64,000 nt of DNA from Manduca sexta (lineage: Eukaryota > Arthropoda > Insecta > Lepidoptera > Sphingidae). The stretch is taken from positions 18,694,589 to 18,758,588 of the forward strand of contig NC_051142.1 of the NCBI RefSeq assembly GCF_014839805.1, read 5' to 3'. The position numbers and the translations under genes are program-made. Every line of letters starts with the position of its first letter. Position 1 is the stretch's first letter. Below, piece after piece: positions 51,721 to 63,500 of this stretch. The notes under the pieces are model-generated. The model was not told the origin of the DNA. It did no database searches and was given only the letters and a program-made list of their open reading frames with translations.

Positions 51721-52060
51721 ATCTGAAAACCAGCATGTAAAGTCTAAAATATAATTATCACTCGCATAAGTTTAAGCATACTAAAAATATAATCTTCGTT
51801 GTAATGAAGATGGGCGTCGAATTAGAACTTGGCATAGATTGGCTAATAATTTATGGGAAAGAAGACTTAATCTTATTGATTTTTTTTTGTGAAAATACTT
51901 TTTTGGGTGTCATGAGTCCCTTAAATGCTCATAGAAGTGCGCCATCGCCCCGTGTATGCGGATATTAGCTTCATATTCTTATATGAATCCTTTTTGTTAA
52001 ATGCAACTAAAAATTGTGATAAATCGGTTGGACCGAATAAAATTTATCCATCTTATTTAA
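51721..52060 (+). other. DJ-1 3' UTR with poly(A) signal
   Basis: AATAAA at 52036-52041 is the first canonical signal after the stop and gives a 3' UTR of about 340 bases. The opposite-strand gene's candidate signal is only about 290 bases further on. Confidence 0.55.
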
Positions 52061-52326
52061 GGCGCTTAAATTGTATATTTTGATGTAACCTGTAAATATA
52101 TTATATAATCACAAATTTCAGTTTTTTTATTGTAAGTACTGCGGAAATTTTTCATTAATTTAATATCTACTCTCAAAAAAAAATATAGGCCAAATCCATC
52201 TCCTTTATCCATTACCCATCCTTTTAACAATGTTACAAGCACTTAGTTTATTTAACTCGTTTACTTTCCGTCTCGCCTTAAACAGTCGGGCGGCCTCTTA
52301 AAGATCTTAATGGGCATGAAATGAAG

Positions 52327-55300
52327 TTTATTTTTATAAATTATTTTTGACAGCACAAAACATTACTCGAAGTAAAAAACGCAGTATATGTTTTCCACCA
52401 AAAAAAAGAATCATGAAACTGGCAAGAAAATAAAAAACGCTTACATACAGTTAAAATCTCTATTTCTATACATTCCATCCAAATATTTACAAATACATAG
52501 ATAGTATGTAACAACGCATATTTTAAAATGACTAACAATGTTCATTTTAAAACCAAAATAGTTTACATCATTAAATACTTCCAAAAGATACCGTAAAATA
52601 ACTTGTTCACTACCCTTTACATCCGTTTTTAATAAATGATCCCAATCTCAATCTTCAAGCCGATTCCAAGAACGAACCAATCAAAATAAGTAATTTGTAA
52701 GTATGTCCAAAAATCTTCATTCTGATTGGTCCATTTATAGATCGAAAATTTAAGATCGTTTATTGAAAATCGCGGTTAGTAGGCAGTAGAGTTGATCCTA
52801 TTGTCAAAAAAAGCAGTCAAAATGTCGCAAATTAACGGTTGTTTAAAAAAATATGTAGAGCCCCCTGATGCGCTAGGGTATTTTATATCCCCGTCAGATC
52901 AATAATACGGTATCTTTTGAAAGAATTTATTTCCCCCATCTTCCATAACTACACAAAGGCGTGTCCTGTAAACAATATATACCATAAACAAGGAACGAAA
53001 TTAAATGTAAACAAACACTTAAGCTCTTCCTATGCTCTTGTTGACAACTCAAAATATGTTTGTTAAGACTTGTTTACAGTGGATTTAATACCTCTGGATG
53101 TGGTAAAGTATATAACAATAAAAAACACATCAGCGCCGTATATGCACCCCAGTAATCCCGCAGCTATTACTCAAATGCAAAGTCAGCTGCGAAGACACCA
53201 TACCAAAAACAAAAATATACTGCTTCTATCACCCACGTCCACATTATAAGATTGGTCAAAGAAGGTGGATGTAATGCGCGGCGTCCAATTGGAGGAAAAT
53301 TGAATCTTAATTATTTTGTGTTGGCGGTGAATGGGCTTTGCATTTCTTGAACTCAGTTTTATGGTAAATATATCAAAATAATGCGACTCGGCCCACTTCG
53401 TCGACGATGGGCATTATAGTCTAAAGGACAAAGAGCAAACGGGTCCTCATAACCACATCCTACATTATCTATAAAAACAATAATTGATGTGTGGCTACTT
53501 TATTAGGCAGTGTTTTCATTTTAAGATACAAAAATGTATGGCATCGATTGTGACTGATACCCTTTTAAATATTCTTTTTATATGAAACATGCGTATCAAG
53601 CCTGGAATTAGGATTTATCTGCTGTTTAAATTTTTGGATTAGTGGGTATTTAAAAATAAAATCCGCCTTTAACCACCAATCTAAAATCTTGACTACACCC
53701 CTGGCCTTATAAATACAAAAATAAATCATCACTGTATTCTTCAATAAGATCCAAACCTAATTTAATTTCATTTGAAATATTTTACATTTTATCAAATTAA
53801 AATAAATTTATAATCTTTACGCAACAAATAACTATACAATTATAAAATAATAAAAAAAAAACAATTTAATGTATTTTTATAAAAAGTATTTCGAGTTCAT
53901 ATGGGTTTAAAGATGGTACAATGGATAGGCGTATTTAGTATTGCCAAAGTTATACTTTGCGACCCCTTTTCTAGCGTAGAGTGAGTTCCGTTTAGTATTT
54001 TGACCGAAAAACGTTTTGTAGCTGTGGAATTTCGGCTACATACATTAATAACTAGTAAAATACGACCAAATAAAACTTTAATCTTTGGTAGTCTGTAGAC
54101 ATTTTTAGCGCATTACGACATCACTAACTACAGCCTATCTTTAAATAAGTAACATTTCTTTGACGAATCGTTCTATGGTTAAAAATCCGGTTAAACCATA
54201 ATATATTTACTTATGTACAATAACTATCGCTTCTGTACAAAGTTAAATAACTTTCAATAAACATTTGAAGTCAGAAACGGACTTGGCAGTAGTTTGTGGG
54301 GGTCATATTATGTCCCCTATTTTATTTCTTAGTTATAATTCTACAAATCGTCATTTCACAACATTCCATCATGTATGACACATCTTTGACTTAAAGAAAA
54401 TACGTTAAAGTTTGACATGATGTAAAAAGGGAGGTTTAATAAAAAAAATCATGAAATCACTACACTTAACAAAAATCATTACTTTCTTAACGTAAATTGA
54501 CTGTTGGAAAAACTATGACCGATATAATTATGGTAACAAGTTTTTATTTTGGAACGCAGCAAAACAAGTAACTGCTATGTGTTGTTTACATATTTACGAG
54601 CATTATGTGTCTACTGTTATAGTATGAAATAGTCGTAAAATTTATAGAACGCTTCAAGTTTGCTATTTTCTAATAGAGGTCGTCGATGTGTCAAAACAAC
54701 TAAACCATAATAATCAAAGTACGAAAACACTAAATACATGCCGCGCACTTTCTACAAAATGTATGAAGGGGTAATTGTTATATTATATTTAGTTTTTTTC
54801 ATCCTTTCATATCACATCAAAATCTTTCACATTTACAGAAATATTTGTAGTTATTCGTTTTAATTTGAAAATGGTTTTACTTGCTTCCGAGTTTTGGCCC
54901 TCAATCTTTTATTTTTGTCATCTTATATCAATGTTACAAATTATTTTACGTGCTTAATTTTTTCCACCAGCAGTATCACTAATTTTATCTAATTTTAACA
55001 TCCAACAACTATAAATTTGATAAAATAATTTTACAAATATACGAGGTTACTACACTTGTGGTATAATATAAGATGTACCCTGCATGTATGGCTCTAGGGG
55101 ACATTTTATTTTAATCCACCCATCACAGTTACAAACTTTAATTTTGATCTGGCTTGATCAAGAAGACGTAAATTCTATGCGTTTAAATCGTCACAAATAA
55201 TAAGGGTCTGTTGCGAGTTATATGATTTGACGTTTATGAGCCAATGCCTTAGAGTACATCTTAAAATTCACCGTTTAAAAGGACAATCTATGTCGTTTTT

Positions 55301-57499
55301 ATTATTACATCATGTAAAATAATCTTGATCTGTACACAAAGTACATACAATTTTAGGAATCATGTAGATTTTATCCCTTTATCGTTTTGCTTAGAGAAAA
55401 TACTGCCCTACCCCCTAAAACAATGGTAAATACAAATGTTATAGTCTTGAAATATTCCTGGACAAAGTTTCTTTATGTGAAAACTTTAAACGCGTCCGTA
55501 TAATTACCGTTACCTTAGTGGGGAGGACAGATAACACGTCAAAAACTGAAATAATGTGTTACCACGTGGTTTCGTTCGCATTGTCTTATATAACGCAATT
55601 GTAACAACTATAATAAACTTTCAAAAATATATACAATTTATACATAATTTTTTTAAGATATTAAAAATCGAATTAATACGAATCATCCATTTTTATGTTC
55701 TATTTTCGACTACAGACATGTAGTCCTTTTTTGCGTGGGGGTCCACCACACTTGCTTTCGCTTTGAATACATCCCTGTCCTTAACAATTAAATGGATGAT
55801 CACGTGCACAATAATGGATCAAAAGAGGTTATTTGAAGGCGCTTTTGTTACATACAAAGGCCATGTTCCCACCATGAGTGATAAAGTAATCATTTAAAAA
55901 AAAACATATTACTATTGTTATGTCTCATCAAAATCTCGTAGCTTGTGAGTAACATATTAGGAGGTTCGATAGTTAAAACAAGCTAAAAAAAGATAGTTTT
56001 AAAGCAAATATAAAAAAATATGTCCCAGAAAAAGTGTTTACGAACATAAATTATGCAATAACACAAGAAATAGCTATTTTAAAAGCGCCTTCAAAGAAAG
56101 CACTTAAGTTAAAATAAAATTCTAATTTAGCGTAAAAGAGAAAAAAGATATGTTACATTATTACAACTAACAACTATTAATAACAGTGGCTTTAGCATCG
56201 TTGCCTTGCTGATACATTAGGGGCACTTTGATAAACCTAGGGCTTGTTAAGTAAAGTATCGTGCATTATTTAACTGGCAAGGGCTTCAGCGTAACGAAGT
56301 CAGTGAAGAACTATTAGCTATTTCGCATGAAAGAAAGCAATATAACTTTGATCAACACACATTTACAAATAATGCGAAAATATGGTGTACATCCGGTGCC
56401 CCTAACAAACAGCTTCCGCCCCTACACTACAACCACTGATAACTATAATAACATCAATAATTAATTTCTGTACTAATATATTTATATCTATACTTACGAT
56501 AATTTCAAAAGGAGTGTTTCTGTAAATTGAACTACTTTAAAATTAAATAAAGTATTTTGGAAATTGACTAATTTTGAGTCGATTCTAAATATTTAATGAA
56601 ATGAATTTTGCGAGGTTGTTTAGAGGGGCTTTTTGTCTAATTTGCGGAAAGGAAAGTTTTTTTAAGAGCGGCTTTTTAAATTTTAAAGCACTTCAAATGT
56701 TGCTGCAAGATGAAATTTCTCGATACGCATATTATTCAAGCAGTTCGGACATATTAAGTGATCTGTATTTCATAAACTAAAATCAACTCTTACTATGTTG
56801 GCATGACATTGACCAATTTGAAACAAGCCGCTTCTTTTACAGTAATTATTTTTAGGGGCCGAATTAAATCGCCCCTTAATGGACCTCCAAAACGTTTAAT
56901 ACATTTTTTTCATTTCAACCCGAGTTATTTGAATAAAAATAGTGTCTTAAGTTTTAAATAATACCTGATACCCATGGCAAGCCCCTCTTCCCCGTAATGC
57001 CTTCCACCACAACAAAAGCTTAGAAATATCTTATCTCAAGTTTTAGATCCTAAATATAATATAGTTTCTACAAGATAAAAAATGTTGTACATGGTCAATT
57101 GGAAGAACTGTCTGTTTTGGTTTTTCCGGTTTCCTGTTTGTTAGTTCTCCAGAACTTTAAAAGGTAAAATCTGGCATGACTATATCAGAAAACTCGTTTT
57201 TCAACTTACGTACACATCTCAGAAATAAAAAATATGTATATTCAATTACAAAAGTATTCAAACATTATATTGCCACTAAAACCCCTGGATTTTGTGTCTT
57301 ATTTAATGATAAGCCTAATCATGATCCGCCTATTGTCGCTGTTAAAATTGTGATTAACATAATGGACAGTTCTCGGGGGGTCATGGGCCCCACGGCGCGG
57401 CCCAACTCTGTCGCTGTACGAACATTTTTTATCTCTATTTGTTTCGAGCGGAGCCGCTGTTTGTCAACGTTAAATTTCCGTTATATTTTCATTTGGGTC
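52327..57499 (-). other. Repeat-poor region, possible long 3' UTR of the second zinc-finger gene
   Basis: The - strand AATAAA at 52332-52327 lies about 5.2 kb after the zinc-finger stop. Apart from one MITE (52623-52779) I recognise no mobile element in the stretch. No exon-like frame is seen. It could be a long 3' UTR or simply intergenic DNA; shorter UTRs are equally possible. Confidence 0.35.
52623..52779 (+). mobile_element. MITE family member (copy 3 of 3)
   Basis: Left end gtttttaataaatgatccca, right end aagatcgtttattgaaaatc plus gcggtta (inverted repeats). The core atctcaatcttcaagccgat, then gaacgaaccaatcaaaataa, is shared with 11640-11797 and, inverted, 24766-24924. Confidence 0.65.
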
Positions 57500-57590
57500 T
57501 CAATCGTCTTCTTCCTTGGTCCTGCTTCTACTCTTACCTTTCGGGTGCACTTTACATATGTGTCTTTGTAGATCTTTCAGTTTGAAATAT
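57500..57590 (-). CDS. Second zinc-finger gene, last exon
   Basis: Acceptor ctattccag before 57590. It codes [19 protein letters not shown] plus [10 protein letters not shown] and TGA at 57502-57500. It supplies the two histidines that the CKQC half-finger of the previous exon lacks, exactly 12 residues after its second cysteine. Too short to stand out as an open frame alone. Confidence 0.85.
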
Positions 57591-60500
57591 CTGGAATAGG
57601 GATATGTATGTTCATTTATATTCTAACTCAATTTTCCAGCAGAAGGTTACTTAGTGAAGGACACACACACTTTTACTTTCGAGGGGGTGGGCCGGGATGC
57701 AAGTCCACTTTTAACCAAATATATTCCATTCCATCATATGATAGACGGCGAGCATGTCGCACTATCGAACAGAATTACCAGACTGAGCTGATACGGAGTA
57801 GTAAATCCCAACCTTACCCGCCCCGGGTATCGAATCCGACACTTTAGAACGGCAGTCGTACTATACGACTACACCACTGTAGCAGATGGACTTCAACATT
57901 AAAGGTTTAGGGTAGCTGCTCTGGACCATCACAATCGAATGTCATCGACTAATATGTATTTACGGCACATTTTATGGTGGCAGCTCTATTATAACGGAAT
58001 GTAGTAACAGCACCAACACGTCACCTGCTCGGGCACTGCTTGCAGATGAACTTGAAGTCCTCCGGGTTGCTGTGGGCGCGGAGCTGGTGGCGGTCGCGGA
58101 TGGACTCCGTGGCGAAGTTGCGGTGACACACCGCGCACTCGTGCGGCTTCGACGTGCTGTGCGACTGGAACGGACAGTTACTGCGGTCAGGTGCTGGCTT
58201 GGGCCTCACACATTACTAGCGAGATGGTGTCTCTTGTATCATGCGAGGAACTATTAGTGTATATAAAAGAAATCGAAATTCAAAGCAAAGAGGATGAGTT
58301 ACTATTGTTACATGTTAATTCAGTGAAGAATTTTTATGCGGATAAACGCGAAGACGGGTTATATTGGTAGTAATGCGGATAAACGGAGGAAAGATTTTAT
58401 ATTTTTATAAGCGTTCTCTCTACATTTACCGCTAATAGGGTGAACAGAGATGTAACTAATAGACCCATATAATCTGTTTTGGTAATCTACTGGATACCAG
58501 TCTGATTACTTACCACTCTCATGTGCCGTCTGAGACTGGAGTTGCATCCGAAGGTGCTGTTACAGATCTCGCACGAGAACGGACGCTCGTTTCTGTGGGT
58601 GCGTTCGTGGACCTAGAAATAATATAAATAAAGATTAGCATCGTAATCCTGATTTTTGTTTATAGACTTATTTTGTAGAGAGATCTATGACGAAATTTAT
58701 TTACCTAGATACGGCAAAGTTACTTCATTTAATCTTTGACAAAAAGAACATTACTATACAAGTACATTAGTACTTGTATACTAATCTTTTTTCTTCTTTA
58801 TATTTTTTTATGTTTGGTACAATAAAGAGTAATAAATCTACACTATTATATAAAGCTGAAGAGTTTGTTTGTTTGTTTGAACGCGCTAATCTCAGGAACT
58901 ACCGGTCCAAACTGAAAAATTATTTTTGCGTTGGATAGCCCTATGTTCGTGGAGTGCTATAGGCTATATATCATCACGCTATACCCAATGGGAGCGGAGC
59001 ACTAATAGCTAATCTCAGGAACTACCGGTTCAAATTGAAAAATTGTTTTTGTGTTGGATAGCCCTTTGGTCATGGAGTGCTATAGGCTATATATCATCAC
59101 GCTATACTCAATGGGAGCGGAGCAGTAATAGCTAATCTCAGGAACTACCGGTTCGAACTGAAAAATTCTTTTTGTGTTGAATAGCCCTTTATTTGTGGAG
59201 TGTTATAGGCTATATATCATCACGCTATGACTAATAGGAGCGGAGCAGTAATGGCTAATCTCAGGGACAACCGGTTTGAACTGAAAAAATATTTTTGTGT
59301 TGGATAGCCCTTTGTTCCTGGAGTGCTATAGGCTATATATCATCACGCTATGACCAATAGGAGCGTAGCAGTAATGAAACATGTTGCAAAAACGGGGAAA
59401 ATTTATTAATTAGTTTTGAGAGCTTCCGCTGCGTGCGCTGCGTAAACGGTTAAAGTTATGCACCAATGATGTATGACGGGATTGTTCCACTTTAAAAGTT
59501 CTACAAAAATATATGATAAAACAAAGTCCCCCGCTGCATCTGTCTGCCTGAACGTGTTAAACTCAAAAACTACCCAACGTATTAAGATGACATTTGGTAT
59601 GGAGACAGTTTGAGACCCTGGGAAGAACATAGGCTCCCAGGAAATTATACAGCGTGACTTTTATAACGGAAAACTTTAGCCCGAAAAACTTTATAACGCG
59701 GGCGGAGCCGCGGGCAAAAGCTAGTAAATAAATAAATTAGTATGATAAAATTATTTTTACCTGTAGCGTGTAGGATTCGTAGTATCCCTTCCCACAATAG
59801 GAGCAGCTGAGTGTGGGACCTCGGGACGCTCTCTCGTGGGATTTCATGTGCATCTTCAGTAGGGTTGGTGAGCCGAACTTTTTCGGACATTCCGCACATG
59901 CGTGAGTCTTTTCCTAAGGATAAACAATTTAATTATGAAAAATTAGTTCATGACTTAATAATTTTTAACCCGTTTTTTACTACGTTAAATAAATTGAGAA
60001 TCGAGACAAAATACTCATGACTTACACATGTATATGGATTACCACGGACGTAAATGAAGACATGCGGATAAAATTAGATGAAATGTGGAAAACGAGAAAT
60101 TCGACATTATCAACGTAATAGGTAAGGTCAAACAAATAGATAAGGTTTATAACGTACCAGATGCGTGTCCCTGTGCTTGTCGAGCGAGTGTTTGTACTTG
60201 AATCTCTTGGGACACTCCGAGCACTGGTAGGGCACGGCGGGGGCGGGCCGCGGCCGCGCCGGCCGCCGCTCCAGCGCGCGGCTCGAGTGCGTCCTGCACA
60301 CAATACGTACAATACTTGTATTATAAAAAGTTATACAAATATTCATAATTATAAAAAGTATGTACACATATTCTAAATTTGTGATAGATTTTTTACCCGT
60401 CCGCATAGCCAACATAGGGAGATTTTACAAAATCCATTACAGTGTCTGAGTTTAAGAAATGTCTTTGTGCGATTAGACAGTATACATCTACTATGACCAA

Positions 60501-63500
60501 AAATAAACCTTTGGTAGCATCATGTTTAGATAACACTGTTTACTGTTTAGTCCAGTTAACTAACAACGGAATCAAACCCCGAACCTTCGGCCCAGAAAGG
60601 CTTCAAATACACCAACTCGATAATCCAACTCACCTATGCCGATGATTCTTCAAACTGGTCTTCGTATTAAATATTTTATCGCAGTCCTTGCAAGAAAACT
60701 CCTCGGGGACGGACTTGTCCTTCTCTCCCTTCTCCTTCTTCCTCAGCTCCCTCTGGCGCGCCAGCTCGGCTTTCTTGTTAATGCCAAACGTGTGCCACTT
60801 GGCATGGATGAGGAACCGTTTCGGATGGCGGAGTAGGAGGTTGCAGTGTGGACACTCGTAGTATTCGTGTTTTGAGCCTGAATTTAGATAAAAACTTAAT
60901 TAGTAAACTGTTAGGATAAAAAAAAATTGTGAGGGTATTTGTGATACTTTTTACTATAAAACCCTGAGCGTTTGACAGCGAAATACGTATCAAATAGAGG
61001 AACCTTCCCCCCCCCCCCCTATGTGATAACCACATCCCTACGACTTGTAGTATTGACAAATATATCAAAACTTTTGCGTGATCTTTTGGAAAAAAAACCT
61101 TCTTTACGCTGTTCTAACACCATTAAGAGAGGGCGAATTATTTATCAGTTAAACTAGACACACTATCTATAAGCTAAACAATAAAGAATAACATTCGTTT
61201 AATCATTTGGAAAAAAAACCATTAAGAACTTTGAATTACAAACAACCTAAACCTGTAGTACTAATATTACTTGATAAGGATTAGAGTAATATTTCGTAGA
61301 CCATACATATAGTTACGCTAGCTCAGTTAGTGGAGATTACGCTTGGAAGTCAAAGGCTATGGTTCAAAACCAAGTTGATTATAGTTTCGTGTTAGAGGGA
61401 GAGAGCGAATAAAATAATTATTTCTGAATTATATTATAAAATTATAGTAATAGTATAGATATTTAGAGCAAAATAAAAAGTTTGATGTCGCTTAGAAACA
61501 ATTGCGTCGGAGGGAGCGAACCGCGTTAAAGAGACTAAAAAAAATATGATGATTTATCAATCATACGTTTAGTTCAGTAAGTGACCATCACAAATTGTTT
61601 TTTTTTTACGCAGTACAGCACTATTCCCGACGATAGTCAGTTAACAAGACCTTTGAGGTCAATAAAAGCTTGATATTTAAAATATACTTTTTACGTAGCA
61701 TAACGAAGATCTGTAAATTCCGAAATAAACAGTTTTACTGAACAAAATTTTTGTCTGTTTTTCCGTACCAATAATGGTACGGAAAAACAAAAATTTTGTG
61801 TACACGAAGTTAATTATAATTAATTATTATATTCCGGAAATGTGAATGTGGGAAATGTGCCTCTCGCGAAAAGAATCTCGATCAAATGTATATAAGAAAA
61901 CATAAATACAATACAGAACACCGAACCCGCACCAATCGTGGATGGCGCTAAATACAAGCCTGTGCAAACAAACCAGAGCCGAGAACAAACGTTTGTTACT
62001 AAACAAATATAGCTGAGAATCGATCCCACAACAGCCGGTGCGGCGTGCGGGGAATTGGACCAACAATACATTTAAGAATGTCACGGTGGTGTAGTTGTTT
62101 TGCGTGCGCTATACGCCTACAGGTCTGAAGCCTCGGATTCAAATCCCTGGTCGGGTAAAATTATAATTTTCTTATATCGCGATAGGCTTATCACGGCATG
62201 CGATGTAACACATATTATGGCGAAAAGTGGGTGCCTTGGTTGTACCTTCGGTGTAATAGGCATGCGTGTGTTATTCTCTAGTACCCAATATTATGTTCCA
62301 AAATTTGAGACCCAATGACTCAAAGTAACTGTTGATCTAAAGGCCAATCTGTACTTTAATATTATAAAAATACGATTTATTACACCAATACACACATTAC
62401 AAATCGAAATAAGATAATTACTTGACAATTATTATTAAATTTGAATAAACATGACCAAAAATTGCTCTTTATATCACAAATTAGTCTCATTACCTAATGT
62501 TTTTCAATGAACCATACAACTCACACAGAAAGACAATTAAGTTTATTTATTCCAGTAACTATTCACAATTATTCACTCAGGTCTAATGATTATATTGTAG
62601 TATGTAATATTTCTCCTTTATCTAATCTGTATTTTCCAGCTGTAGCATAGTGGGAATAGTAACAGATTTGAATCCCATCCCTAAGTACTTAGCTTTTTTT
62701 AAGTTAAGACTGTACCAATACTATTTTAAAAAAAATACTCATTTTAACAGTGAAGCGCGCTGTAACATTGAAAACATGCAAAACCCCACATATGTGAGAA
62801 TGCTACATTAGAACATATTCGTTTGGCATTACACATTAATTAGAAGCATTCATCACTTTAACAATAATAAAACTAGAAACAAAATTCATAGATAAATTGG
62901 GAGGAACATTACCATTCTTCAGAGCTTCTGTAGCGTCCTTAACACTGGTCTCCGCATCAGCAATCACCACACCACCAACATCATCCCTCTGCACTGCATG
63001 CTGATCCTTAGCAAATGGGTTAGAATAGTCTGTGATTGTCCAACTTGGCTGTTCCTCTTTGATCTCCACAGTTCTATCAAACTCATCCTCCGTGGAGCCT
63101 TCTTCAGACATACTTTCCTTAAGCTCTGTGTCTTTTGACATGTTACTGGTTGATTCCTGACTCTCTTCCACTTTGTACTGAGAGTCCTGTGTACTTTGGT
63201 ACGTATCTTGGCTAGAGTCTCTTGTATCCTTATCGTAAAACGATTTCATGTTGCGTTCTGTCATATCAATAATTTCATTTAAATCATCATCCTGTTGTTT
63301 TTGGGGTTCTATTGTTGGTATTGGTTGGATAGGTTTGTCCTGTTTGGGGAAATCCATTGCAGGTGCAGGTGCTGGTGGGTCTGCCTGCTCTCTACTCTTT
63401 GCTGTAGTGTTTAAAAGTATATTCTCTATGAGCTTCACTGTATTTTCAAGGCTCCTGCGTCTTGTGTTGTCGAGTTGTGACCTTTCAGTATTTTTAACAC

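Noticed and set aside
58021..58024. In-frame stop right after CKQCPSR
   Set aside because: It would cut a zinc finger in half. Splicing at 58025 to 57590 restores the finger with correct spacing.
61308..61385. tRNA-like sequence
   Set aside because: It has words like an A box (tagctcagttagtggag) and a B box (ggttcaaaacc), but I could not close an acceptor stem or find a sensible anticodon arm.
62836..62912. C-terminal tail ([24 protein letters not shown]) of the N-terminal exon of the second zinc-finger gene
   Set aside because: This is most likely intron read-through: the donor at 62912 puts the frame correctly into the next finger exon. A short isoform ending here cannot be fully excluded.
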